From contig JARGPI010000015.1 in NCBI GenBank assembly GCA_029213005.1, positions 62,001 through 126,000 of the forward strand: DNA of 64,000 nt, in the 5' to 3' direction. Origin of the DNA: Verrucomicrobiales bacterium. GTDB lineage: Bacteria; Verrucomicrobiota; Verrucomicrobiia; Verrucomicrobiales; DEV007. Below, piece after piece: positions 33,794 through 42,416 of this stretch; within the stretch, counting starts at the first letter, position 1; every line of letters starts with the position of its first letter. A program made the translations under genes and the position numbers. The notes beneath the pieces are model-generated. The model was not told where the DNA came from, searched no databases, and saw only the letters and a list, made by a program, of their open reading frames with translations.

Positions 33794-36592
33794 ATGAGAA
33801 GTTTGCTTACCTTTCTTCTCCTCGTGATGGCTCAAGGTATCGCGAGTTCACAGAATCAGGTATTTGAAGTTCCCGAGGGCTTTTCCGTCACTCACTTCGC
33901 CGGTGACGACCTCGCTCACGATATCTGGTCAATGACGATTGACGATCATGACAGGATCTGTGTTGGCGGACCGGGGTATATCAAATTTCTGCTCGATACC
34001 GATAATGACGGAATCGCCGATCGGGCGCAAACTTTCACCGAAAATGTCCGAACCGGACCGATGGGCCTGCTAGTCGACGGCGACTCGATCATCAGTGTGG
34101 AAAGCAATGCCGTTATCCGCCACGTCGATGAGAACGGCGATTTAAAAGCCGACGGTAAACCGCAAGTTCTCGTCGATTTCACCGGCAAAGGAGGCGAACA
34201 CGGTCCACACGGTATCCGGAAAGGGCCGGACGGTTGGTATTATGTGGTTTGCGGCAATAACACCGGAGTCGACGAATCGCATTCCAACCTCATTGGGGTG
34301 CCGCCTTTGATCAAAAAGCCGAATCAGGGATGTATCATCCGCATCGCCCCCGACGGAACTGGCAGCGAAGTGATCGCCCATGGCTTTCGGAACCCTTACG
34401 ACATCGCCTTTAGCGACGATGGCCGCCTTTTCACCTATGATTCGGACAACGAGCGTGATCATCATTTGCCCTGGTATGCCTCGACCCGTGTTTTCGATGT
34501 CGCCTTCGGGAGACATCACGGATGGTTGAATCCGGGTTACAAACAATCCTACAACACACCGGAATACTACACCATTGATCGCCTCGCGGAAACCCGACGC
34601 GGTTCCCCGACCGGAGTCGAGTACTATTGGCACAACGCGTTCCCCGAGCACTACCGGAAAGGACTCTTTTTTGCCTGCTGGACTTTTGGACGAATCTATT
34701 ACGCGCCGCTGGAGTGGGTTGATGATTCCGGCTTACTACAGGAACGCCAGCTGAAAAAGCAGAGCCCCGAAATCTTCGCCAAAGCCGGAGCGGAAGGCGG
34801 ATTTGCCCCGGTTGATCTAGGTGTCGACTCGAAAGGCAATCTCTGGGTCGCCTGTGGCGGACGAAATACAAGTGGAAATGTTTACTGCATTTCCCCGCCA
34901 AATGGGCCGGGTGAAACGAAAACCCGAAACGTCTCGCTACCCCAAATGATGGTGGGGCGTAACGTGATCAAACCCCAGCTTCAGCATCCTCACACCGTTC
35001 GAACGTTTTTGAAAAACCAGGAGGACCTTCATCTGGTTTATCGGGCGTATCAGGAAAGTTCGGGAGGCATCAACCACCGCCCTGAGCCCCGGGCATTTGA
35101 TGCCGGTTACAGTTTTAATATTCTCCCCTCCGAAGATTCTCAGGCGCTAAGGGACGCAATTATCTCTGAATCTGGAGCGACCCTGCTTTTCGACATGGAT
35201 GTGAAAGCCGAGCAAGCCCTCACCAAAGACGCCGAAGCATTTGCCGAATTCTGGTCCCAGCCGGAAAAACCTCTACTGGTCGAGCCCTGGCGATCACGAA
35301 ACTACAAAGAGCTCGCCCGGACTCTGGGTTGCGTGAAAACGGACCTCACTCCGGTCTTGGAAAACCTCACCACGGCGCTGCGGGAGGATACGCACCCCAC
35401 TGACGACCTCCATTATCTCTTTTGTATGGCTCAAATCCCCGCTCAGCGAACCTCAATCGCTACCTGGCGAATTGCCTCTGCTTTTTTGCAAATCGACGCC
35501 AAATTAGCCGCAATCCCCGGTGCCCATCCTAGCAGGAACTGGCCGCTGAGAATCAGTGAACTATTTGAAGTGCACTGCGAAAAGGAACCCAATCTTGGTA
35601 AAGAAGTGATGTGGTCACATTCCCTGTTCGGCAGTTCAATCCACCATTCCAGATATGTGGATTTAATACCCGATCCTGCCCTGAAAAAAGAGGTTACCGA
35701 AAAGATGTATTATCGGATCCGCGATTCCAAAGAGAAATGGACTTCTTCGTGGACGACTCTATTAAAAGAAAACCTCCCCGATCTTGAAGTCTCTGAAATC
35801 CGACAGGCATGGGATAAGCAACCTCAGGTTCGCCATCTTCTCGCCGATTGGTTTGTAACTAAAGCTGACGTCTTCGATGACACGTCCCGACTATTCGACA
35901 TGATGGAAATCGGCGATGAGAAAGTAGTCGAACAAGCAGTAGAGAAACTAAAAATACGGGACCTTCCCCGTAGCGCTGATCAAACCCGGAAGGTTCTGAT
36001 CTCGCTGATCAAAAGCCAAAAGCACCGTCCGACCCAACAGGCTCTGCTTTCCCTCATCGGCGCAAACTCTCTCGAGGAAGCTCTCACTAACGCCCAAAAG
36101 GAATTCCCTGAGTCTGTAGAAATAGCCAGTTTAGCAGGGCCACAGGGGACCGATGAATTTTTGAAGCGGCTCCCTGAGATTGATTGGGCGGCAGGCGCTC
36201 CGGAAAAAGGTAAGCAACTCTATACCAAACTGACTTGCTCAGTTTGTCACAGCGGACAAAACCGACTCGGACCATCATTGAAAGCGGTCTCGGCCCGATT
36301 TGGCCGCGATGATTTTTTCCGCCATACCGTAAACCCCAATCTGGCAATTTCTGAGCTCTATCGCGCGGTAGAAATTTCAACTCGCGATGGGAAGACTCAC
36401 ATCGGAGTTCCTGTCTATAGTTCACCCGATCAAACCATCCTCGAAACCGGACCCGGAAAAACGATTAACCTGTCTCAGGGACAGGTTATCGATTCCAAAC
36501 CGGAAAGCACATCGCCGATGCCTCCGGGGCTGCTACTGGGATTGAACGATGCGGATCTCGCTGATCTTTGGGCCTACGTGAAAACCTTGTAG
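33794..36592 (+). CDS. Secreted propeller dehydrogenase with C-terminal haem-binding domain
   Basis: From the ATG at 33794 (a TTG two codons earlier is less likely) the 932-residue product has a signal peptide (MRSLLTFLLLVMAQGIASS), an N-terminal six-bladed sugar-dehydrogenase-like propeller (residues about 25-370: DRICVGGPGYIKFL, DTDNDGIADRAQTF, GPDGWYYVVCGNNTG, GFRNPYDIAFSDDGRLFTYDSD, DSKGNLWVACGG), a long helical middle (about 390-790), and a C-terminal haem domain with CSVCH in KLTCSVCHSGQNRLGPSL. This order is that of the planctomycete-verrucomicrobial membrane-bound dehydrogenase and haem-binding families (TIGR02604/TIGR02603 type). It probably oxidises a sugar or alcohol outside the cytoplasm and passes electrons to its own haem. 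It is last in the operon. Confidence 0.82.
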   Translation: MRSLLTFLLLVMAQGIASSQNQVFEVPEGFSVTHFAGDDLAHDIWSMTIDDHDRICVGGPGYIKFLLDTDNDGIADRAQTFTENVRTGPMGLLVDGDSIISVESNAVIRHVDENGDLKADGKPQVLVDFTGKGGEHGPHGIRKGPDGWYYVVCGNNTGVDESHSNLIGVPPLIKKPNQGCIIRIAPDGTGSEVIAHGFRNPYDIAFSDDGRLFTYDSDNERDHHLPWYASTRVFDVAFGRHHGWLNPGYKQSYNTPEYYTIDRLAETRRGSPTGVEYYWHNAFPEHYRKGLFFACWTFGRIYYAPLEWVDDSGLLQERQLKKQSPEIFAKAGAEGGFAPVDLGVDSKGNLWVACGGRNTSGNVYCISPPNGPGETKTRNVSLPQMMVGRNVIKPQLQHPHTVRTFLKNQEDLHLVYRAYQESSGGINHRPEPRAFDAGYSFNILPSEDSQALRDAIISESGATLLFDMDVKAEQALTKDAEAFAEFWSQPEKPLLVEPWRSRNYKELARTLGCVKTDLTPVLENLTTALREDTHPTDDLHYLFCMAQIPAQRTSIATWRIASAFLQIDAKLAAIPGAHPSRNWPLRISELFEVHCEKEPNLGKEVMWSHSLFGSSIHHSRYVDLIPDPALKKEVTEKMYYRIRDSKEKWTSSWTTLLKENLPDLEVSEIRQAWDKQPQVRHLLADWFVTKADVFDDTSRLFDMMEIGDEKVVEQAVEKLKIRDLPRSADQTRKVLISLIKSQKHRPTQQALLSLIGANSLEEALTNAQKEFPESVEIASLAGPQGTDEFLKRLPEIDWAAGAPEKGKQLYTKLTCSVCHSGQNRLGPSLKAVSARFGRDDFFRHTVNPNLAISELYRAVEISTRDGKTHIGVPVYSSPDQTILETGPGKTINLSQGQVIDSKPESTSPMPPGLLLGLNDADLADLWAYVKTL

Positions 36593-36595
36593 GCT

Positions 36596-37897
36596 CTAGA
36601 TCGAATCAAACTTATCAGCAATCATTCCCGAAAGCCACTCGACCAGTTGAGGATTCTCAATCTTCGAAAAAGCCTCGGCAAGGAAACCACAACTGACAAT
36701 GCGGCGGGCTTCATCCGTTGGAATCCCGCGGGAACGAAGGTAGAAAATTTCTTCATCACTGATCTGGCCTGATGTGGCACCATGGGAGCAACGCACCTGG
36801 TCGGCATCAATTTCCAGACCCGGCATGGCATTGATCTCGGCCTCTTCACTACCGATCAGATTCCGGCAACTTTGATAAGAATCAGTGTGATGAGCCCCCG
36901 GCAGGACCTGAATTAATCCCCCGAAAATCACGCGACTTTTGTCATAGAGCGCGTTTTTGATCAAAAGATCACTGGTGGTGTGCTGCGCATCGTGAATCTG
37001 CAAAGTTCGCTGGTCGAATTCCTGAAGTTCATTCGCCAGGTTGGCACCGTAAAGCTTGGTATTAGCTCCATCCTCAGTCATACGGTTGATCGATTCGTTT
37101 CGAGTCCAGGCCGAACCCAGATTTAGAATCACCGATTTAATAGACGAATCTTTACCGGAACGGGAGGTGCCAAGGTGGACCTGCTTTGATGACTTGTTCA
37201 AATCCTGAACCAACACGTGCTGAACGATTCCCCCGTGATCAGCGTGCAAATCACAGACTCCGACCGAGAGACCGGGAGTGGAGTCATCAAGTGATTCAAA
37301 ACGCTCGATGACCGAAACTTTTGCATTGTTATCTGCAATAATCAGAGTGCGGGGAAAAACCGGGGCAGATTCTCCACTCACGTAATGCTGAACAAAAATC
37401 GAACCATCAACCTCAAGGTTTTTGGGAGCGTAAACGAAGATTCCATAGTTGGTGGCGGCACCGTTTAAAGCGGCAAACTTCTCATCACCAAGGCGCTTCG
37501 CATCGACGTCAAAGTAGGGTTTCAGCCTGTCTCCCCCTTCAGAAATCGCATTATTGATCGGAGCACAAATCAATCCATCGGGCAGATTAGATACATCAAA
37601 ATCAACCAACTCACCATTTACGAAAACAAAATGAGCGATCGTATTATCCAACGGTTTGGTATCGACTGTACCCGGAACGGTCGCTGACTGTACAGGGTAC
37701 AGTTTTTCAAAGCGCGATTTCTTCAGGTCAGCGTATCGCCAATCTTCATCTTTTCGGGTCGCTACAGGAAGTTCACGGAATCGGTCCCATGAAGCTTTTT
37801 GAAAAGCCTGATACCACTCGGGCATTTCCAGATCCAGATCTTGAACTGGCGGAGCATCGATCCACACGGATTCTTCGGTTTGAGTCATCGTTGACAT
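36596..37897 (-). CDS. sufD: Fe-S cluster assembly protein SufD
   Basis: The 433-residue product is SufD, the scaffold partner of SufB in the SufBCD complex. Typical features are the N-terminal KDEDWRYADLKKSRFEKL block, a beta-helix core (SVIERFESLDDS, ILNLGSAWTRNESINRM, LYGANLANELQEFDQRTLQIHDA) and the C-terminal EAEINAMPGLEIDADQVRCSHGATSGQISDEEIFYLRSRGIPTDEARR. Residues 66-77 (LYPVQSATVPGT) lie in the variable linker after the N-terminal block and are encoded by the dispersed 22-bp DNA repeat. It is separated from SufB by a Uma2-family gene, which is unusual for this operon. No desulfurase (SufS/SufE/SufU) is in the window. Confidence 0.93.
   Translation of the reverse strand: MSTMTQTEESVWIDAPPVQDLDLEMPEWYQAFQKASWDRFRELPVATRKDEDWRYADLKKSRFEKLYPVQSATVPGTVDTKPLDNTIAHFVFVNGELVDFDVSNLPDGLICAPINNAISEGGDRLKPYFDVDAKRLGDEKFAALNGAATNYGIFVYAPKNLEVDGSIFVQHYVSGESAPVFPRTLIIADNNAKVSVIERFESLDDSTPGLSVGVCDLHADHGGIVQHVLVQDLNKSSKQVHLGTSRSGKDSSIKSVILNLGSAWTRNESINRMTEDGANTKLYGANLANELQEFDQRTLQIHDAQHTTSDLLIKNALYDKSRVIFGGLIQVLPGAHHTDSYQSCRNLIGSEEAEINAMPGLEIDADQVRCSHGATSGQISDEEIFYLRSRGIPTDEARRIVSCGFLAEAFSKIENPQLVEWLSGMIADKFDSI
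37667..37703 (+). repeat. Two-unit 22-bp palindromic repeat inside sufD, locus C
   Basis: A perfect unit core TGTACAGGGTACAGT is at 37689-37703. Exactly 22 bases earlier, TGTACCCGGAAC (37667) is a decayed unit that keeps the first seven bases of the reverse-complement form. It lies in the coding sequence of sufD, read in frame as LYPVQSATVPGT on the minus strand. The other three loci are intergenic. Confidence 0.75.
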
Positions 37898-37906
37898 AGT
37901 AAAAAA

Positions 37907-38497
37907 TTATTCGTTGTCGCCAAATTTAACGTTTCGGTAAATTTCGCTGAGGCGTACTTCACAATCGACACTTTCGAGTCGCAGTGAATCGTCTTCGTTT
38001 TTGTAGACGTGATAGATCCAGTCGGAGCCGTTTTTGCGGAAGGTTTCCACGATCATTTTATCCTGGGAAACCAGAACATATTCCTGAAGACTGGCCAGAG
38101 TTTGGTAGTAAAGAAATTTCTTTCCCCGGTCGTAGGACTCTGTGCTGGCGGATAAGATTTCAATCACAAACTGGGGATTCGTGTAGACGTCCTCCCTTTC
38201 ATCATAGAAATCGAAATCACCACATAAGCCTGATAAATCGGGATAAACAAAAGATTCGGCATCATCGATCCAAACCTTCATGTCGGACCCGAGAACATCG
38301 CAGGGCCGTCCTTTAAATTGTTCCCGAATCTCACCGTTCAGATTTCCGGAAATCCGATTGTGATTCAGCTTTGCCCCTGACATCGCGAATATTTCGCCGG
38401 CGATATATTCGCTTTTATAGTCAGCAGCGCGCTCCTGCTCCAGATATTCCGCTGGAGTGGGGGGATGCTTGGGCAGCGCACTCATCACAGTATTCAA
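37907..38497 (-). CDS. Uma2 family endonuclease-like protein (DUF820)
   Basis: The 196-residue product is a Uma2/DUF820 protein, of the PD-(D/E)XK-like nuclease fold. Family blocks are PPTPAEYLEQERAADYKSEYIAGEIFAMSGAKLNHNRI, SDMKVWIDDAESFVYPDLSGLCG, QFVIEILSASTESYDRGKKFLYYQTLASLQEYVLVSQ and the C-terminal strand. The D-x(n)-E-I-L...Y-x2-G-K-K core that holds the putative active site is present. The role of these proteins is unknown; they are strongly expanded in cyanobacteria and some other groups and often inserted in unrelated places. Here it sits inside the suf operon, ten bases before sufD and 16 after sufB, and is thus presumably co-expressed with it. An internal start at MSALPK is also possible. 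Confidence 0.85.
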   Translation of the reverse strand: MNTVMSALPKHPPTPAEYLEQERAADYKSEYIAGEIFAMSGAKLNHNRISGNLNGEIREQFKGRPCDVLGSDMKVWIDDAESFVYPDLSGLCGDFDFYDEREDVYTNPQFVIEILSASTESYDRGKKFLYYQTLASLQEYVLVSQDKMIVETFRKNGSDWIYHVYKNEDDSLRLESVDCEVRLSEIYRNVKFGDNE

Positions 38498-38513
38498 AAT
38501 TCAACCGGTCCCG

Positions 38514-39926
38514 TTACCCGACACTACCTTCCATTTCCAGATCGATAAGGCGTTTCAATTCGACGCTGTATTCCATCGGAAACTCACGGACGAGATCATT
38601 CACAAAGCCATTTACACTGAGGCTCATCGCTGCAGCCTCGGAAAGACCACGCTGCTGCATGTAGAAGATCTGGTCTTCACTCACCTGGCTGACACTAGCT
38701 TCATGCTGAGTAGCGTGTTGGTTACCTCGCACCGAGATCGCAGGATACGTATCGGTCCGGCTGTTCGAGTTGATTAACAAAGCATCACACTCCGTGTTGT
38801 TTTTGCATCCTTTGAGATGCTTGGGAATGTGAACCAAACCACGATAAGTGGAACGGCCTTCGCCTACAGAAATTGATTTCGAAACCACATTGGACGTGGT
38901 CTCATCAGCTGCGTGAACCATCTTGGCGCCTGTGTCCTGATGCTGACCGTCGTTAGCCAGAGCGATCGAAATGACCTCTCCTCGCGCTTTGCGACCTTTC
39001 ATCACCACACCGGGATACTTCATCGTGAGTCGTGAACCGATATTACAATCGATCCAGCGAACCTCGGCGTTTTCGTGTGCGATAGCCCGCTTCGTAACAA
39101 GGTTAAACACGTTGTTCGACCAGTTCTGCACGGTGATATACTGAATCTTGGCATCAGCCATCGCGACCAATTCAACTACCGCACTGTGTAGAGTAGCCGT
39201 CTCAAACTTAGGTGCGGTACAACCTTCCATGTAGGTCACTTCGGCACCTTCGTCGACAATGATGAGCGTTCTCTCAAATTGCCCGAAATTCTCCGCGTTA
39301 ATTCGGAAGTAAGCCTGCAAAGGATGCTTCACTTTCACTCCGGGAGGCACATAGATAAAGCTACCGCCGGAAAATACCGCGCTGTTCAGAGCAGAGTATT
39401 TGTTATCACCGGTTGGAATCACTTTACCGAACCATTTCCGGAATAATTCAGGATGCTCACGCAGTCCCTCGGTTGAGTTAACGAAAATTACGCCCTCTTT
39501 TTCCAGTTCCACTTTAACATTGGAATAGGCCGCTTCGCTATCGAACTGAGCCTCCACTCCAGCGAGATATTTGCGCTCTTTTTCAGGAATTCCGAGACGT
39601 TCGAAAGTCTGTTTCACATCGTCGGGAACTTCATCCCAACTCCGGGTCGGTTTCTGTCCCTTCGAGAGGTAATACCTAATGTTCTCGAACTTGATGTTCT
39701 CGAGATCTTTACTCGCCCAGTGAGTTGGGTTTGGCTTACTTTCGAATGTTTTAAGCGCCTTTTTCCGGAATTCACGAATCCAGTCAGCCTCGCCTTTTAC
39801 ATTCGAAATGTAATCCAGCGTATCCTCGTTGAGTCCAACCCCGGCGTCGTGAGCGTATGCCTCCGGATAGGAGAAATCGCCTTCGGAATCGATCGTGACG
39901 GCTTCAAGTGTTGCTGCTTCTGACAT
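38514..39926 (-). CDS. sufB: Fe-S cluster assembly protein SufB
   Basis: The 470-residue product is SufB, the main scaffold of the SufBC2D complex, where Fe-S clusters are built. Recognisable blocks are EADWIREFRKKALKTFESKPNPTHW, GVIFVNSTEGLREHPELFRKWFGKVIP, FSGGSFIYVPPGVKVKHPLQAYFRIN, EGAEVTYMEGCTAPKFE (the conserved EGCTAP cysteine), GSRLTMKYPGVVMKGRKARGEVISIALA, HAADETTSNVVSKSIS, and GRSTYRGLVHIPKHLKGCKNNTECDALLIN. Length is normal. It follows sufC by 39 bases and precedes the Uma2 gene. Confidence 0.95.
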   Translation of the reverse strand: MSEAATLEAVTIDSEGDFSYPEAYAHDAGVGLNEDTLDYISNVKGEADWIREFRKKALKTFESKPNPTHWASKDLENIKFENIRYYLSKGQKPTRSWDEVPDDVKQTFERLGIPEKERKYLAGVEAQFDSEAAYSNVKVELEKEGVIFVNSTEGLREHPELFRKWFGKVIPTGDNKYSALNSAVFSGGSFIYVPPGVKVKHPLQAYFRINAENFGQFERTLIIVDEGAEVTYMEGCTAPKFETATLHSAVVELVAMADAKIQYITVQNWSNNVFNLVTKRAIAHENAEVRWIDCNIGSRLTMKYPGVVMKGRKARGEVISIALANDGQHQDTGAKMVHAADETTSNVVSKSISVGEGRSTYRGLVHIPKHLKGCKNNTECDALLINSNSRTDTYPAISVRGNQHATQHEASVSQVSEDQIFYMQQRGLSEAAAMSLSVNGFVNDLVREFPMEYSVELKRLIDLEMEGSVG

Positions 39927-39965
39927 GGATTTGATATAGGTTATATGGGAATTGAAAAAGGGATT

Positions 39966-40727
39966 TTAGGCATTGGCGAGGACTTCGTCTTTGACCCAGT
40001 CGTACCCTTCGGCTTCGAGCTTAAGGGCAAGGTCTTTCCCTCCGGTCTTGACGATTCGTCCATCAAATAATACGTGAACCACATCGGGAACGATGTAGTC
40101 GAGGAGACGCTGATAGTGGGTGATCACCAGAAAGCCACGCTCCGGAGAACGCATCGCGTTGACACCGTGAGCCACAACTTTCAGAGCATCGATGTCGAGA
40201 CCGGAATCGGTCTCATCGAGAACCGCGTATTTCGGGTCCAGCATCACCATCTGGAGAATTTCGTTTCGTTTCTTCTCTCCACCGGAAAAGCCTTCGTTCA
40301 CAGAACGGCCCGTAAACTTGCGGTCCATTCCGAGCTCGTCCATTCTGGCGTACATCTCTTTGTAGAAAGCAACGGCATCGATTTCTTCGCCTTCGGGAAG
40401 ACGGGCCTGCCGTGCTGCTCTCAGAAAATTGGCATTACTGACTCCGGGAATCTCCAGAGGATACTGAAACGCGAGGAAAAAGCCGGCACGGGAACGCTCA
40501 TCGACGTCCATATCGAACAACTCTTCGCCGTCCATCAAGACACTGCCGCCGGTCACTTCGTAGTCCTCATGGCCGGCCATGACTTTAGCCAAAGTGGATT
40601 TGCCCGACCCGTTGGGTCCCATGATCGCATGGACCTCACCTTTCGGAACCGTCAGGCTGAGACCTTTGAGAATTTCATGGCCGTCTACGGTGGCCTTCAA
40701 GTCTTTGATTTCGAGTGTATCGCTCAT
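39966..40727 (-). CDS. sufC: Fe-S cluster assembly ATPase SufC
   Basis: The 253-residue product is the ABC-type ATPase of the SUF system: Walker A GPNGSGKSTLAKVMAGHED, the signature FSGGEKKRNEILQM, and Walker B YAVLDETDSGLDIDALKVV, in which the usual DEPT is DETD as in true SufC proteins. It powers SufBC2D. It is the first suf structural gene of the operon and follows the Fur-family gene by only 12 bases, so it should be expressed with it. Confidence 0.95.
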   Translation of the reverse strand: MSDTLEIKDLKATVDGHEILKGLSLTVPKGEVHAIMGPNGSGKSTLAKVMAGHEDYEVTGGSVLMDGEELFDMDVDERSRAGFFLAFQYPLEIPGVSNANFLRAARQARLPEGEEIDAVAFYKEMYARMDELGMDRKFTGRSVNEGFSGGEKKRNEILQMVMLDPKYAVLDETDSGLDIDALKVVAHGVNAMRSPERGFLVITHYQRLLDYIVPDVVHVLFDGRIVKTGGKDLALKLEAEGYDWVKDEVLANA

Positions 40728-40739
40728 GTTCAGTAAAAA

Positions 40740-41180
40740 TCAATTTTGTTTTGAATTCGCCTGGCAATCAGGACAGACGCCTTTCATCGTCACATCTATC
40801 TCTTTTAATTGAGTTCCTGCCGGTAGGGCCCAGGGAGACTCCGCGCAATGTTCCGGTGCCAGTTGGATATCCACCACTCCATCACACTCCGTGCAGTAGA
40901 AATGAGCGTGGGGATTCAAGTTCGGGCAATAGCGCGAAGCTTCCCGATCCAAATTAACCTGCTTGATCGCCCCAACCTGAGTCAGGGTCTCCAGACAGTT
41001 GTAAACCGTAGCCAGCGAGATCGAAGGCATCTTGTCCTTCGCTCTTTCAAACACCTCGGAGGCAGTAGGATGGTCCCGCTTTTCGTCGACGAGCACCTCG
41101 TACACCACCTGACGCTGCTTCGTGAGCCGTAAGCCCCCGAGCGATTCGCTGGATAAGGTATGTTTCGGTGTTTCTCCCAT
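40740..41180 (-). CDS. Fur family transcriptional regulator
   Basis: The 146-residue product is a Fur-family repressor: an N-terminal winged helix (GGLRLTKQRQVVYEVLVDEKRDHPTASEVFERAKDKMPSISLATVYNCLETLTQVGAIKQV) and a C-terminal dimer/metal domain with HAHFYCTECDGVVDI and the zinc site CTEC...CPDC. A potential regulatory metal site includes HAHF and the histidines nearby. It could be Fur (iron) or PerR-like (peroxide). Its position first in the suf operon, with a Fur/PerR-like palindrome 51 to 65 bases upstream, points to iron or oxidative control of Fe-S assembly and to self-regulation. A strong ribosome site, AAAGGAG, lies five bases before the ATG. Confidence 0.9.
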   Translation of the reverse strand: MGETPKHTLSSESLGGLRLTKQRQVVYEVLVDEKRDHPTASEVFERAKDKMPSISLATVYNCLETLTQVGAIKQVNLDREASRYCPNLNPHAHFYCTECDGVVDIQLAPEHCAESPWALPAGTQLKEIDVTMKGVCPDCQANSKQN

Positions 41181-41230
41181 GTTTCTCCTTTATAAGGATA
41201 CGTCACCGGTAACCGAAAAGTTATTTAGAT

Positions 41231-41245
41231 CAAGAATAATTCTAA
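41231..41245. promoter_or_regulatory. Putative Fur/PerR operator of the suf operon
   Basis: CAAGAATAATTCTAA contains a perfect 5-1-5 inverted repeat (AGAAT-A-ATTCT) and closely resembles the 7-1-7 PerR box consensus of Gram-positive bacteria. It lies 51 to 65 bases upstream of the minus-strand regulator gene, over AT-rich sequence suited to a promoter (TAAATA on the minus strand just downstream). The remaining part of this 147-base gap holds only the ribosome site and leader. Confidence 0.55.
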
Positions 41246-41327
41246 AAAAGGATTCTCCAGAGTCTCGGAAGTTGGCCGGAAATATGAGATGGGCAACCAA
41301 AAACTGGGCAAAATTGGGCCGAAAAGC

Positions 41328-42368
41328 CTACAGTTTGGCGATTTCGCGAACCAAAGCGGGGCCACGATAGATCAAACCGGTATAAACCTGAACCAGAGCG
41401 GCACCGGCATCAAGTTTTGCCCGGGCGTCGTCTGCTGACATCACGCCTCCGGAGGCAATGATCGGAATCCCGTCGTCCATCGCGGACCGAAGCCAGCTCA
41501 ACACTTCCGTCGAGTGCCCGGTCAGAGGAGCGCCGCTCAAACCACCCGCTTCATCAGCGAGCGCGTGTCCGGCGACTGATTTCCGCGAAATCGTCGTGTT
41601 GGTCGTAATCACCCCGTCGATTTTGGTTTCGCTGAAGACAGCTCCGAGCGCTTTCACTGCCTCTTCCGTCAAATCAGGGGCAATTTTAATGACGATGGGA
41701 ACCCGCCGACCGTCATTGGTGTCGATCAATTGCTCCCGCTTCTGCTGTAGAACTTCTATCAAACCACGACAGGTTTCTGCGCTTTGCAAATCCCGAAGGC
41801 CCTTTGTATTCGGGGATGAAAGGTTCGCGGTGATGTAATCTGCCCGATGATAAACCGCCTCAAACGCCTTCAAATAATCATCATTCGCGTTTTCATTCGG
41901 AGTATCGAAATTCTTCCCGATATTGATGCCCAGAACGCCCTGAAATCTTCGACCAGTGGAAGTCGAGCGTTCCAAATTTCTGAGGAGCCCTTCAGTTCCG
42001 GGGTTGTTGAAGCCCATGCGATTGATAATCGCCTCGTGCTCGATGAGACGAAACAGCCTCGGGGCGGGATTCCCCGGCTGAGGCCGCGGCGTCACGGTCC
42101 CCACCTCAATATGGCCGAATCCCAATTGTCCGAAGGCATCGACAGCCGTGCCCCCTTTATCCAGTCCAGCAGCAAGCCCCACCTTGTTCGGAAAAGTCAG
42201 CCCCATCACGCTTACCGTTTCACCTTCGGCAACGCCGGGACTCCCCGTTACCCCGCGCAAAACCCCGAGAGAATGAGCGAGATTCATCCCCTTCAGTGTG
42301 AGGTGATGAGCCGTTTCGGCGTCTAACTTAAAGAGAATTTTTTTGGATATGGGATAGAGGTCCGGCAT
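41328..42368 (-). CDS. pyrD: Dihydroorotate dehydrogenase (quinone), class 2
   Basis: The 346-residue product is class 2 DHODH, which oxidises dihydroorotate to orotate in pyrimidine synthesis and passes electrons to quinone. The N-terminal helix typical of membrane-associated class 2 enzymes is present (MPDLYPISKKILFKLDAETAHHLTLKGM). Other blocks: FPNKVGLAAGLDKGGTAVDAFGQLGFGHIEVGTVTPRPQPGNPAPRLFRL, INRMGFNN, VLGINIGKN, YITANLSSPNTKGLRDLQ (with the class 2 catalytic serine), VIKIAPDLTEE, DGVITTNTT and IPIIASGGVMSADDARAKLDAGAALVQVYTGLIYRGP. It converges with nothing and is transcribed on the same strand as the Fur and suf genes, which start 147 bases downstream. Confidence 0.95.
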   Translation of the reverse strand: MPDLYPISKKILFKLDAETAHHLTLKGMNLAHSLGVLRGVTGSPGVAEGETVSVMGLTFPNKVGLAAGLDKGGTAVDAFGQLGFGHIEVGTVTPRPQPGNPAPRLFRLIEHEAIINRMGFNNPGTEGLLRNLERSTSTGRRFQGVLGINIGKNFDTPNENANDDYLKAFEAVYHRADYITANLSSPNTKGLRDLQSAETCRGLIEVLQQKREQLIDTNDGRRVPIVIKIAPDLTEEAVKALGAVFSETKIDGVITTNTTISRKSVAGHALADEAGGLSGAPLTGHSTEVLSWLRSAMDDGIPIIASGGVMSADDARAKLDAGAALVQVYTGLIYRGPALVREIAKL

Positions 42369-42416
42369 CGAAATCCGTTAAACCCATCCTGAATTTCTTC
42401 AATGGGAAAGAGAATT

